64,000 nucleotides of DNA from CAMBDS01 sp964355675 (GTDB lineage: Bacteria > Electryoneota > AABM5-125-24 > Hatepunaeales > Hatepunaeaceae). The notes under the pieces were generated by a model, which was not told the DNA's origin, did not search any database, and saw only the letters and a program-made list of their open reading frames with translations. The stretch spans positions 1-64,000 of the forward strand of contig CAYHEC010000005.1 of assembly GCA_964355675.1 (NCBI GenBank), given 5' to 3'. The translations under genes were made by a program, and so were the position numbers. The first letter of the stretch is position 1. The number at the start of each line of letters is the position of its first letter. Below, in pieces: positions 26,667 through 35,735 of this stretch.

Positions 26667-29369
26667 ATGCGAAATGCATATTCAGTTAAAGTTGCTATCC
26701 TGATGATGACTGTTACACTATCAGGTTGCTCGGATTCGTCTCCCGATCCAATACGAAGCAATCCGTGGGACCCGTACAGTCCGTACCCGCCCCGGTCGCC
26801 TATTGACCTGACCGCGACAATTCTCTCCGCAAGTGAGGCCTTGTTGGAATGGACAGATATGTCCGGAAACGAAGAGGGTTTCCAGATCGAGCAAAGCATT
26901 GGCAACAATCAGACTTTCGTCTTGCTTCGCAATACGTCTGCCAACGACACTACCACGTCCATACCGGGACCTTTGCCGAACACTGTCTATTACTATCGCG
27001 TCTGCGGAGTCAACCGTTTTGGCTCCTCGCTGTTCACCAATGAATTGTCAGTGCAAATCCCTCAACGAATCCCGATTGCTCCGACTGCTTTGCGGGCTAT
27101 TTCTCTCTCCGAAAGCCGAATTGATTTGTCATGGCAGGATAATTCGACGAACGAAGCGAGCTTTATCATCTATCGGGTTGAGCGCCCGGATTCCGTCTGG
27201 CAGATTCTTGCTTCAGTTGCTTCAGATACTACCGTTTATAGTGACTCTTCGCTATCTCCCCACGCAATATATTCCTATCGCGTCAAAGCTGTCAATGACA
27301 GTGGAGCCTCTAACTATTCCAATATTGCCACCACCACGACTTCGGATATTGCGCCGTTGGCTCCAACGGGACTTCAAGCCGGAGCGCTCTCGTCCAACAG
27401 AATACGCTTGCGCTGGAGCGATAATTCCAATAATGAAGAGGGCTTTGCGCTTGAAAGAAAACTTGGGCTGGCGGGTAACTGGGACAGTCTTGACTCGGTA
27501 TGGTTCAACGATACGGCGTACATCGACACCTCACTTTTGATCGACACAGTTTATTTCTATCGGATTCACGCCTACAATGCCGTCGCACGGTCTGAAAACA
27601 GCAATGAAGCAATGATCTCGACAAACCGGACTCCGCCGGAAGCTCCCACCAATCTTGAGGCGGTTGCGGCAAGCCCTGAACTGATCGATTTATCATGGCA
27701 GGATAGGTCGAGCAATGAGACGGGCTTTGGCATCGAACGACGAATCGGAGCGCAGGGGATTTGGGAGTTGGCTGCCAACATCGAAGCAAATTCGACCTTC
27801 CATCGCCTTGCCGGAAATCAGCCCGGAACAACCTATCAATTTCGAGTCGGAGCCTTCAATTCCTACGGCGAATCGGAATTCACCAATATAGTCACCGTCC
27901 AGACTCCAGACAGATTGCCCGCCGCGCCTTCAGATCTGGTGGCAGTGGCGATCTCGCCGCACCAGATTAACCTGACTTGGAACGATAATTCCGCTAACGA
28001 GGACTGGTTTGAGGTTATGCGGCATGGGGAAGGCAATCAAGACTGGCAACTGATCGGACGAACCGGGGCGGGAGTGGCGTCGCTCTCTGATTTGGGACTT
28101 CAGTCGAATTCTGAATATACATACCGAGTCGTAGCGGTAAATGAGAATGGCAGTTCCGATTTTTCCAATGAGGCTTCGGTCAGAACGCAAGGAGAGAGAC
28201 CGGTTGCTCCGTCCAATTTGCAGGCTGAGACAGACCCGGATCGAAACGTCATCCTGACATGGGCGGACAACTCGGAAACGGAAGATGGCTTTGTAATTGA
28301 GAGAAAGGAATCCGAGGGCGAATTTGAGGCTTTAGACTCGCTTGAAAGCAGTTCCGTCAGTTTCACCGATACAACTACCTCATCCAGCAGTTCTTATACC
28401 TACAGAATCTATGCCTTTAATAGTGCAGGGAATTCGGAGTATTCGAATGAAGTGACGGTGACGCCGACGTTTGTGGGGCTGGCGGCGCTGGTTTGCAATG
28501 GTCAATATGGTTTGTGGGCAATTGATGTTAGTAACCAAACCGATCCGGTATTGGTAAACCAGTCACTTCTCAATTCTGATAAAATCGTAATATCTGGATC
28601 GACGGGCTTTGTCTATGCTAATAGCGGAATTTTTATAACTGATATTTCTAATCCTCAGAATCCACGAGTAATCGGATATTATGGCGCAGACAACTATAGA
28701 GATATGGTGATTGAAGGGGATTATCTATATATACTTTCAGATAATAGGCTTCAAGTTGTTTCTGTTGTAACACCGTCACATCCCTTATTAATAGGTGAAT
28801 ACAATAATGGCCAAAATATTTGGAGCTCTCCCCTTAATATTAGTTTATCTGGAGGTTACGGTTATATCTCGGCTGGTGGTCGTGGTCTATGGGTTATGAA
28901 CCTCGAAAACCCATCCTCTCCAACATTCGTCGGTCAATATAATAATTTTGGCGCAAACATCTATGCAGTCGTTGCAATCGGTCAATATGCCTATATATCG
29001 ACCAGTGATTTTGGTTTTAGAACCTTGGATATTTCTGACCCAAGCAATCTTCAGGTTTTGGGAGATTGCAATCGCAACATCGGGGAACAGCACGACATAA
29101 TCATCAGAGATGACTTTGCTTATGTAATAGCTGGCCAGGATGGTTTGAGGGTAATCTCTATCGGTAATCCTGCCTCGCCTCATGAAGTAGGTTTCATCGA
29201 TTTCGCAGATAATCTAACTCGATTTGACTTAGTTGGGAATTACGCTTATGTCATTGGAAGTAACGTTGGTTTAGGAATAATCGACATTTCGAACCCGATT
29301 GATCCGGTTGAGGTTGGGCGATTTGACCTGCCTCAGGCAAATGACATCAAGGTCGTGGAGTACAGGTAG
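26667..29369 (+). CDS. Lipoprotein with six fibronectin type III domains and an LVIVD beta-propeller
   Basis: The protein has 900 residues from an ATG at 26667 with AAAAGGA 6 nt upstream; a start 20 codons earlier would bury the signal peptide. The lipobox is LSGC at about residues 18-21, so the protein is probably lipid-anchored. Six FN3 domains follow, each opening PxAPxxLxA and containing LxWxDNSxNExxFxIER, to about residue 600. The rest consists of LVIVD-type repeats (LWAIDVSNQTDPVL, IFITDISNPQNPRVIG, GFRTLDISDPSNLQVLG, GLGIIDISNPIDPVEVG), which form a propeller. FN3 plus LVIVD suggests a surface binding protein; the ligand is unknown. It is followed within 11 nt by the palindrome cluster of RAYT-1. 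Confidence 0.88.
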   Translation: MRNAYSVKVAILMMTVTLSGCSDSSPDPIRSNPWDPYSPYPPRSPIDLTATILSASEALLEWTDMSGNEEGFQIEQSIGNNQTFVLLRNTSANDTTTSIPGPLPNTVYYYRVCGVNRFGSSLFTNELSVQIPQRIPIAPTALRAISLSESRIDLSWQDNSTNEASFIIYRVERPDSVWQILASVASDTTVYSDSSLSPHAIYSYRVKAVNDSGASNYSNIATTTTSDIAPLAPTGLQAGALSSNRIRLRWSDNSNNEEGFALERKLGLAGNWDSLDSVWFNDTAYIDTSLLIDTVYFYRIHAYNAVARSENSNEAMISTNRTPPEAPTNLEAVAASPELIDLSWQDRSSNETGFGIERRIGAQGIWELAANIEANSTFHRLAGNQPGTTYQFRVGAFNSYGESEFTNIVTVQTPDRLPAAPSDLVAVAISPHQINLTWNDNSANEDWFEVMRHGEGNQDWQLIGRTGAGVASLSDLGLQSNSEYTYRVVAVNENGSSDFSNEASVRTQGERPVAPSNLQAETDPDRNVILTWADNSETEDGFVIERKESEGEFEALDSLESSSVSFTDTTTSSSSSYTYRIYAFNSAGNSEYSNEVTVTPTFVGLAALVCNGQYGLWAIDVSNQTDPVLVNQSLLNSDKIVISGSTGFVYANSGIFITDISNPQNPRVIGYYGADNYRDMVIEGDYLYILSDNRLQVVSVVTPSHPLLIGEYNNGQNIWSSPLNISLSGGYGYISAGGRGLWVMNLENPSSPTFVGQYNNFGANIYAVVAIGQYAYISTSDFGFRTLDISDPSNLQVLGDCNRNIGEQHDIIIRDDFAYVIAGQDGLRVISIGNPASPHEVGFIDFADNLTRFDLVGNYAYVIGSNVGLGIIDISNPIDPVEVGRFDLPQANDIKVVEYR

Positions 29370-29379
29370 GCAGTTGAGT

Positions 29380-29535
29380 TGCCGCAGGGTGTGGACACCC
29401 TGCGGCAGACAACTGACGCGCCCCGCAGAGCTGCGACAGGGTGTCCCCACCCTGTCGCCTAATACACGGTTAGTGCAGCAGGGTGAGGACACCCTGCTGC
29501 AGGTGACTTGGGACAGGGTGTCCTCACCCTGTCCC
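29380..29535. repeat. Palindrome cluster, left flank of RAYT-1 (four hairpins)
   Basis: Four near-perfect palindromes share the core CAGGGTG-N4-CACCCTG: 29380-29406 (outer TGCCG/CGGCA), 29433-29458 (outer GCGA/TCGC), 29474-29501 (outer TGCAG/CTGCA) and 29510-29535 (outer GGGA/TCCC). The spacer AATACACGGTTAGTGC before the third also occurs in the right flank. Confidence 0.9.
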
Positions 29536-29552
29536 ATAAATTAGGGAAAGTC

Positions 29553-30038
29553 TTGGGAAAGCGAAATCGAACTCAAATCAAAGGCCCAATCGCCGCCTTT
29601 GTCACCACGACGCTTAAAGAATGGACTCCTCTTTTCGCCGAGCCTTATATGATGGATCGCGTCGAAAAGCAACTGTTTCAACTCTTTCCCTTGAAAGCCG
29701 ATGCTCTGATGGGTTATGTGCTGATGCCGTCGCACGTTCATTTACTTGTCGGTTGCAAAGATGGGGGCGCACAACTATCAGAGTTTATGCGCACATTCAA
29801 ATCGCTCACCGCGAGGTTGCTCTTCCCGGAAATGGGTTCTGTATGGATGGATGGGTTCGACGACTTTGTGATCAGGACGGAAAAACAGTTTTGGGTTAAG
29901 TTGAATTATATACATGAAAACCCTGTCAGAAGCGGACTTGTGAAATCGTCCGTTGATTGGAAGTGGTCGAGCGCAAGATTCTGGTTGGAAGATGATATCC
30001 ATCCTGTTTTGGCAAAGACGTGGGATTGGGCGGAGTGA
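29553..30038 (+). CDS. REP-associated tyrosine transposase (RAYT-1, Y1/IS200-like)
   Basis: The protein has about 161 residues. It carries the Y1-family HxH metal site in VLMPSHVHLLVG and the catalytic-Tyr region LNYIHENPVRSGLV, followed by WKWSSARFW. These are typical of RAYT proteins, which nick single-stranded palindromic (REP) DNA. A longer frame starts at 29508, but that start lies inside a palindrome; TTG at 29553 with AGGGAAAG upstream is preferred, and a start a few codons later is possible. The gene lies between two clusters of the same palindrome, four before and five after, which is the expected arrangement of a RAYT with its cognate REPs. All key motifs are intact. Confidence 0.88.
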   Translation: MGKRNRTQIKGPIAAFVTTTLKEWTPLFAEPYMMDRVEKQLFQLFPLKADALMGYVLMPSHVHLLVGCKDGGAQLSEFMRTFKSLTARLLFPEMGSVWMDGFDDFVIRTEKQFWVKLNYIHENPVRSGLVKSSVDWKWSSARFWLEDDIHPVLAKTWDWAE

Positions 30039-30069
30039 TTTACCGCAGGGTGCGGCTTATGCTGTGATT

Positions 30070-30259
30070 TGCCGCAGGGTGAGGACACCCTTCGGCAAGG
30101 GCACTGCGACAGGGTGTCCGCACCCTGTCGTAAAATACACGGTTAGTGCCGCAGGGTGAGGACACCCTGCGGCAGATCTGACCCCTGCGGCAAGGGCACT
30201 GCGACAGGGTGTCCTCACCCTGTCGCTCAAGTGCAGCAGGGTGAGGACACCCTGCTGCA
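30070..30259. repeat. Palindrome cluster, right flank of RAYT-1 (five hairpins)
   Basis: Hairpins with the CAGGGTG/CACCCTG core lie at 30070-30098 (one arm mutated to CTTCGGCA), 30106-30131, 30147-30174, 30201-30226 and 30232-30259. Types with outer TGCCG/CGGCA or TGCAG/CTGCA alternate with types with outer GCGA/TCGC, as in the left flank. Partial copies lie at about 30043 and 30264. Confidence 0.9.
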
Positions 30260-30305
30260 AATCTGACACCCTGCTGCAAAATGCCAGAGAAATCTAATAC
30301 AACCT

Positions 30306-30647
30306 AAAATCATAAAGACCGAGTCGGACTATCGGGCGGTGCTCGCGCATATCGACAGCTTGATGTCAGACGCACCGGGGACGCCTGAGTCCGACGAGCT
30401 TGAACTTTGGGTTCATCTTGTCGAGGAATACGAACAGGCGCGCTTCCTTATTCCTCTGCCCGACCCCACCCAAGGCATCCGTTTCCGCATGGAACAGCAA
30501 GGACTTAAGCAGAAGGATCTGATTCCATTCATCGGCAGTAAGAGCAAGGTTTCGGAGGTGCTGAACGGCAAGCGACCGGAGTTTAGAGTTCACGGCTTTA
30601 GCGTGGGTTTAATCGCACTATCCAAAGAGAACACGCTAAAGCTGTGA
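30306..30647 (+). pseudogene. HigA/Xre-type antitoxin remnant, 3' end replaced by a repeat
   Basis: The frame reads KIIKTESDYRAVLAHIDSLM, then PGTPESDELELWVHLVEEYE, then FRMEQQGLKQKDLIPFIG and KVSEVLNGKR, a good match to the HigA-type helix-turn-helix antitoxin. No ATG, GTG or TTG exists at the expected start; the first GTG (30339) would remove the conserved IKTESDY segment. After NGKRP the family-specific C-terminus is missing and the frame continues into an inverted repeat beginning at 30581. No HigB toxin gene lies upstream, where the RAYT-1 palindromes are found. It is probably a non-functional orphan. Confidence 0.7.
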
Positions 30648-31009
<362 letters not shown>

Positions 31010-32521
31010 GTGACCTCCACAATTTCAACCGATCAAACATACACTCCCCGCCAGAAGCGACTGATCCTGACTGGCTTGATGCTCGCCGTAGCGCTCGCCG
31101 CACTCGACGTCACTGTCGTCGCGACCGCCATGCCGACCATTGTCTCCGAGCTCTCTGGCGTCGCTCTCTATAGCTGGCTCGTCTCGATCTATCTGCTTGC
31201 CGCAACCACCTCGACGCCGCTCTATGGACAGCTCGCCGACAACTGGGGCCGCAAGCCTATCCTGATTTTTGGGATTCTTCTCTTCACCGCCGCCTCGTTG
31301 CTCTGCGCCCAAGCCACAACCATGACCCAGCTCATCGTCTTCCGCTGCTTGCAAGGTCTTGGCGCTGGAGCCGTCATGCCGATGACCATGACTATCATCG
31401 GTGACCTCTTCCCTGTCGCTGAACGCGCCAAGTATCAAGGCATCTTCGGTGGCGTCTGGGGCGTGTCGAGCATCGTCGGTCCCGCCCTCGGCGCTATCAT
31501 CCTGAAGTTCTGGAACTGGCACGGCATCTTCCTCATCAACCTTCCGGTCGGTTTGGCGGCTCTCTTCATGATCACCAAAGTCTATCACGAACACAACGTC
31601 TCCAAGCACCGTTACGTCGATGTCTGGGGAGCTCTGTTGATGACCATCGGCATCGCATCCTTAATGCTCGCGCTGGAGCGACACTCGCCGATCAGCTCCG
31701 GCGAGTATTGGCCATACGCACTCGCGGCGGTGTGTTTTGGCTTACTGATACCGGTCGAGCGGATGGTGAAGTCGCCTTTTCTACCACTCCCCTTGTTGAG
31801 AAGAAGACTCATCGGCGTCGGTTATCTTGTCGCTCTTTTTGGCGGAATGGTTCAGTTCGGAACTTCGTCGTTCATGCCGCTCTTCGTGCAAGGCGCGATG
31901 GGCGGCACGCCAACCCAAGTCGGGCTGACGATGGCTCCTGTGGCGCTTGGGTGGCCTCTGGGTAGCTATCTGAGTGGCAGAATGATTCTGAAGATGGGCT
32001 ACAAGCGAGTGCTTGCATTAGGAATGGGGATCGGAGTCCTTTCCTCGGCAATGTTGTTGTTGTTAAACGACCAGAGCCACCTTGCCTCGGTGATGGGGAT
32101 TGTATTTTTCATCGGTCTTTCACTCGGGCTTACGGCAACCCCGATCATCATTGCAGTACAGAATGCTGTGGAATGGAACCAGCGCGGAATTGCCACTTCG
32201 CTCAACATGTTCAGCCGAACGATTGGTGGGGTGATTGGTGTGGCGGTGATGGGATCGATGCTCAATTCACGACTTGCAACTTATTTAAGCGGTTCGACGA
32301 TTGGCAGTGGGCACAACGCTCAGGACGTGATGAACGACTTGCTCGATCCCGCCAAGCGGGCAGGATATTCCCCGGAACTACTTCATAGCGTCCGGCATGA
32401 TTTAGCGAGTGCACTCAATATGACTTACATTCTGCCGGTCATAGCCGCGGGAGTGGCGCTGGCGCTGATTGTTTTTGCCTTTCCGGGCGGGAGGGTTGAA
32501 AAGCATGCGGGGAAAGGATAA
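31010..32521 (+). CDS. MFS multidrug exporter, DHA2-like (14-TM) family
   Basis: The protein has about 503 residues. It is an inner-membrane drug:proton antiporter by family. Visible motifs are LDVTVVATAMPTIVSEL in the first membrane segment, motif A GQLADNWGRKP after the second, CLQGLGAGAVMPM, and the motif C region SSIVGPALGAII. About 14 hydrophobic segments can be counted. The start is uncertain: the open frame extends upstream through repeats (TACTTTC heptamers), so GTG at 31010 is chosen as the last start codon before TYTPRQKRLILTGLML, although it lies at the edge of a dispersed repeat. The drug specificity is unknown. Confidence 0.85.
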   Translation: MTSTISTDQTYTPRQKRLILTGLMLAVALAALDVTVVATAMPTIVSELSGVALYSWLVSIYLLAATTSTPLYGQLADNWGRKPILIFGILLFTAASLLCAQATTMTQLIVFRCLQGLGAGAVMPMTMTIIGDLFPVAERAKYQGIFGGVWGVSSIVGPALGAIILKFWNWHGIFLINLPVGLAALFMITKVYHEHNVSKHRYVDVWGALLMTIGIASLMLALERHSPISSGEYWPYALAAVCFGLLIPVERMVKSPFLPLPLLRRRLIGVGYLVALFGGMVQFGTSSFMPLFVQGAMGGTPTQVGLTMAPVALGWPLGSYLSGRMILKMGYKRVLALGMGIGVLSSAMLLLLNDQSHLASVMGIVFFIGLSLGLTATPIIIAVQNAVEWNQRGIATSLNMFSRTIGGVIGVAVMGSMLNSRLATYLSGSTIGSGHNAQDVMNDLLDPAKRAGYSPELLHSVRHDLASALNMTYILPVIAAGVALALIVFAFPGGRVEKHAGKG

Positions 32522-32543
32522 AGGATGAAGGATAAAGGATAAA
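32515..32543 (+). repeat. GGATAAA heptamer array before the four-helix gene
   Basis: Four GGATAAA/GGATGAA units abut the ATG of the four-helix gene and overlap the end of the MFS gene. The same heptamer, inverted, follows that gene. Confidence 0.85.
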
Positions 32544-32544
32544 A

Positions 32545-32892
32545 ATGGAAGATTTAAAGAGTCGAACCAAGAGATTTGCTCTTGCAGTCATAACCTTGTA
32601 CTCGGTACTCCCAAAACGTGTTGAAGCAACAATTATTGGAAAACAACTACTGAGATCGGGAACTTCGGTTGGTGCGCAATATTGCGAAGCATGCCGATCA
32701 AAGTCTAATGCCGATTTCATAAGTAAGTTGGAAGGATCTTTACAAGAGTTAGAGGAGTCACTATATTGGATTGAGCTACTTGAAGAAGCCAAGTTTCTGA
32801 ATCATGAGAGAGCCGCACCTCTCAAATCGGAATGCAGTGAACTAAATGCAATTTTCACAACGATTGTGATCGGTAGAAAGAAAGCGCGGTAG
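32545..32892 (+). CDS. Four-helix-bundle protein (23S rRNA intervening-sequence protein type)
   Basis: The protein has 115 residues. Family features are the short N-terminal helix with R-x-F-A, GKQLLRSGTSVGAQYCEAC, SNADFISKLEGSLQELEESLYWIELL, and a C-terminal LNAIFTTIV segment. This family was first seen inside 23S rRNA intervening sequences and is now found as free-standing genes. Its molecular role is not known. The gene is bracketed by GGATAAA heptamers in front and inverted TTTATCC heptamers behind, and its last codons lie in the palindrome AAAGCGCGGTAGCGCTTT (32881-32898), so the transcript could fold with the gene in the loop. Confidence 0.85.
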   Translation: MEDLKSRTKRFALAVITLYSVLPKRVEATIIGKQLLRSGTSVGAQYCEACRSKSNADFISKLEGSLQELEESLYWIELLEEAKFLNHERAAPLKSECSELNAIFTTIVIGRKKAR

Positions 32893-32978
32893 CGCTTTAT
32901 CCATTATCCTTTATCCTTTATCCTTTATCCATTATCCTTTATCCATTATCCTTTATCCATTATCCTTTATCCTTTATT
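32881..32978 (+). repeat. Palindrome and inverted TTTATCC heptamer array
   Basis: The palindrome AAAGCGCGGTAGCGCTTT at 32881-32898 contains the stop codon of the four-helix gene. It is followed by about eleven units of TTTATCC or ATTATCC to 32978, directly before the GH57 start. The array is the inverse of the GGATAAA array at 32515-32543. Confidence 0.9.
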
Positions 32979-32982
32979 TCCA

Positions 32983-35466
32983 ATGCACTACGTCACTATT
33001 CACGGCCACTTCTACCAGCCACCGCGCGAAAACCCTTGGCTGGAAGTCATCGAAGTTCAAGACTCCGCTTACCCTTATCACGACTGGAACCAGCGCGTTA
33101 CTGCAGAATCCTATCGCCCAAACGCCACATCCCGAGTGCTTGGCGACAAAGGTAAGATTGCTCGCATCGTCAATAACTATTCCAGGATGAGCTTCAACTT
33201 CGGCCCGACACTACTCGACTGGTTGAAAGAAGAGGCATTCGACGTCTATGATGCAATACTTGACGCCGACAGGGAAAGTATCGTGCGCTTCGGCGGGCAT
33301 GGCTCGGCAATCGCCCAAGTCTATAACCACATCATCATGCCACTCGCCAACCATCGCGATAAGGTGACACAGGTTGTCTGGGGAATAGAGGATTTCCGTC
33401 ATCGATTTTGCCGTGAGCCTGAAGGGATGTGGCTTGCCGAGACGGCTGTCGATACCGAAACGCTGGAAGTGCTTGCCGAACATGGCATCAAATTCACTAT
33501 CCTCGCACCAAGGCAAGCACAAAGAGTGCGGGAAGTAAAGCATTTGAGCGCTTCAGTCGCCCCCCTGCGGGTGACTGATACTCAACCTTCTTCTGTCACC
33601 GACGGGGCGGTGACAGAAGAGACCTACGAACCAACCGGCAACTGGCATGATGTATCAGGCGAATGGATCGACACCCGTCAAGCCTACCTCTGTCGTCTGC
33701 CTTCTGGCAGGACAATTAGTCTATTCTTTTATAACGGAGGCCTCGCCAAAGCCGTCGCCTTTGAAGGTCTCCTGAAAGATGGCGTCAAATTCGCCGATTA
33801 CCTTCTTGGCGGACTCGATCATAATAACCCAAAATCTCAACTATCCCATATCGCGACTGATGGAGAGACTTACGGCCATCATCATCGGTTCGGGGACATG
33901 GCACTCGCCTTTGCCCTGCGGCGTATCGAAGCTGATCCCAATGTAAACCTCACGAATTATGGGCAGTTCCTCGAGCTCAATCCTCCCACGATGGAGGTAG
34001 AGATCATCGAAAATAGCGCATGGAGTTGCTTCCATGGCGTCGAACGCTGGCGCTCGGATTGTGGTTGTGCCACTGGCGAGCACCCCGGCTGGAATCAGAA
34101 ATGGCGGAAACCACTTCGGGAAGCGCTCGACTGGCTTCGAGATGAGATTTCACCCAAGTTCGAAACAAGAGCATCTGTTCTTTTCAAGGATCCATGGCAA
34201 GCCCGTGACCGATATATCCATCTGATCCTTGAACGTTCGGATACGACACTTTCGACTTTTCTTCTGGAAGAGACCGGCAGAGAACTCGACGAAAGTGAGA
34301 GCACCGACGCACTCATGTTAATGGAATTACAGCGCCACCTGCTGTTGATGTACACATCTTGCGGCTGGTTCTTCGATGATGTGGCAGGCATCGAGACCTC
34401 ACAAGACCTTGCCTATGCCGGGCGGGCAGTTCAACTGGCGCAAATGCTCTTGGGCTATCCTATTGAAGAACAATTTGTTGCGATGCTCGAAAAGGCGGTC
34501 GGCAACAAACCTGCCATCCCCAACGGGAGAGCGGTTTATGACGATTTCGTCTTGCCGGCGCGAGTCGATCACACCAAGCTTGCCGCGCACTATGCGATGA
34601 CGGGGATGTTCGAAGAGCAGAAAGATGTTGCTGAGATATATCAGTATAGGGTGAAGCGCTTGAATGGTCGGAATCTTGAAGCGGGGCTTTCCAAGCTCTC
34701 TTTTGGGTTTCTGGACGTGAGTTCACTGCTTACTTCCAATGCGCGTCAGGTCTATTTTGGCGCCGTTCATTTCAGCGACCATAACCTGTTGTGTGGGGTA
34801 AATTATTGGCAGGGCAAGGAAAAGTATCAAGCGGTCTGCAATGACCTTACGGAAGCATTCGAACGAGCGGATACCCCCGAAATGGTGAGACAGCTCGACC
34901 GGCACTTTGGCGAGAACATTTACACACTCAAGTCACTCTTCAGAGACGGCCAGCGCAGACTTCTGAAGAAACTTCTGAAGCAAACTCTCGCCGACGCTGA
35001 GCGCCGCTTCCGCGAGATATACGAGACTCGCTCGCCGCTGATGCGCTTCCTTGAGGACATCCACGCGCCGATCCCGACGGCATTTACGACGGCGGTGTCG
35101 TTCATTTTGAATGGCGATTTGAAGCGAGCGGTAACGAAAGACGATCTCGACGTTGAGCGGATCATCGAGATGCTTGCCGAGACGATACGCTGGGGCGTCA
35201 AGCTCGAACTGCCCGGCTTGAACTACAAGCTGACTCAGACGACTGACAGATTGGCGGCGGACTGGGAGCTGACTTCGGGGGACTCTGAGAAGCTCGAGCG
35301 GTTGACGCGGGGAGTAACTTTGGCAGACGACACGGTGCTTGACGTGAACCTCTGGAACGCGCAGAACAGTTGCTACCGGGTGTTGAGGAAGTCAACCGGC
35401 GGCGAGGCGGCGGAATGGCGGGAGAAAGTGAACAAGCTGGCGGAGCTGTTGGGGGTGGAGACGTGA
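32983..35466 (+). CDS. Glycoside hydrolase family 57 protein with DUF3536-type C-terminus
   Basis: The protein has 827 residues and begins HYVTIHGHFYQPPRENPW, the conserved start of GH57 alpha-amylase/4-alpha-glucanotransferase-type enzymes. Other signatures are NNYSRMSFNFGPTLLDWL, PEGMWLAETAVD (probable nucleophile region) and IATDGETYGHHHRFGD (probable acid residue region). The C-terminal half fits the DUF3536 extension, including MYTSCGWFFDD. It is probably cytoplasmic and acts on alpha-glucans such as glycogen. Between residues of about 190 and 213, two palindromes interrupt the usual sequence (SASVAPLRVTD, SSVTDGAVTEE) without breaking the frame. The ATG at 32983 lies directly after the heptamer array and has no strong ribosome site. 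Confidence 0.9.
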   Translation: MHYVTIHGHFYQPPRENPWLEVIEVQDSAYPYHDWNQRVTAESYRPNATSRVLGDKGKIARIVNNYSRMSFNFGPTLLDWLKEEAFDVYDAILDADRESIVRFGGHGSAIAQVYNHIIMPLANHRDKVTQVVWGIEDFRHRFCREPEGMWLAETAVDTETLEVLAEHGIKFTILAPRQAQRVREVKHLSASVAPLRVTDTQPSSVTDGAVTEETYEPTGNWHDVSGEWIDTRQAYLCRLPSGRTISLFFYNGGLAKAVAFEGLLKDGVKFADYLLGGLDHNNPKSQLSHIATDGETYGHHHRFGDMALAFALRRIEADPNVNLTNYGQFLELNPPTMEVEIIENSAWSCFHGVERWRSDCGCATGEHPGWNQKWRKPLREALDWLRDEISPKFETRASVLFKDPWQARDRYIHLILERSDTTLSTFLLEETGRELDESESTDALMLMELQRHLLLMYTSCGWFFDDVAGIETSQDLAYAGRAVQLAQMLLGYPIEEQFVAMLEKAVGNKPAIPNGRAVYDDFVLPARVDHTKLAAHYAMTGMFEEQKDVAEIYQYRVKRLNGRNLEAGLSKLSFGFLDVSSLLTSNARQVYFGAVHFSDHNLLCGVNYWQGKEKYQAVCNDLTEAFERADTPEMVRQLDRHFGENIYTLKSLFRDGQRRLLKKLLKQTLADAERRFREIYETRSPLMRFLEDIHAPIPTAFTTAVSFILNGDLKRAVTKDDLDVERIIEMLAETIRWGVKLELPGLNYKLTQTTDRLAADWELTSGDSEKLERLTRGVTLADDTVLDVNLWNAQNSCYRVLRKSTGGEAAEWREKVNKLAELLGVET
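33553..33619 (+). repeat. Two palindromes inserted in frame in the GH57 gene
   Basis: CAGTCGCCC/GGGTGACTG at 33553-33576 and CTTCTGTCACC-N8-GGTGACAGAAG at 33590-33619. They encode SVAPLRVTD and SSVTDGAVTEE. The second resembles the TTCCGTCACC/GGTGACGGAA palindromes in the ETF-QO and 1,048-residue genes. Confidence 0.85.
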
Positions 35467-35735
35467 TGCTGACGGGGAGGGGCGACATTTCTGTCGCCCA
35501 CCTTAACATGGGGGCTGTTTTTTGCGTCACATCGTCACATTCGTCACCGCGCCTGTCTGACAGGGATTTCGGGACTTTCTGGAAAAATATTTCCGTCACA
35601 ATCGTCACAGGGTCAAGTTGTAAGTTGGAGAAATCAGTTGTTGATAATATACGACATTTTGAAGGGGAAGTCAAGAGGGAAAGGGTTTGTGCGGTCAGTG
35701 ACGAGAAGATAGGAAGCGAGTGTTCTTGAAGTAAT
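35467..35735. other. Intergenic region with a hairpin and GTCACA repeats
   Basis: A perfect hairpin GGGCGACA-TTTC-TGTCGCCC lies at 35480-35499, right after the GH57 stop, and could end transcription from both sides. From 35526 to 35612 the motif GTCACA or CGTCACA recurs at least six times. Frames covering this segment look spurious. Confidence 0.6.

Noticed and set aside
29380..30259. Possible CRISPR arrays around RAYT-1
   Set aside because: The repeats are palindromes of variable spacing and alternate types, and the spacers are themselves repeated.
30339..30647. Functional HigA antitoxin starting at GTG 30339
   Set aside because: The start would delete the conserved N-terminal segment, the C-terminus is replaced by an inverted repeat and there is no toxin gene.
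31025..31609. 194-codon minus-strand frame
   Set aside because: It lies antisense to the MFS exporter, whose membrane motifs are clear; its acidic, low-complexity product reflects the opposite strand.
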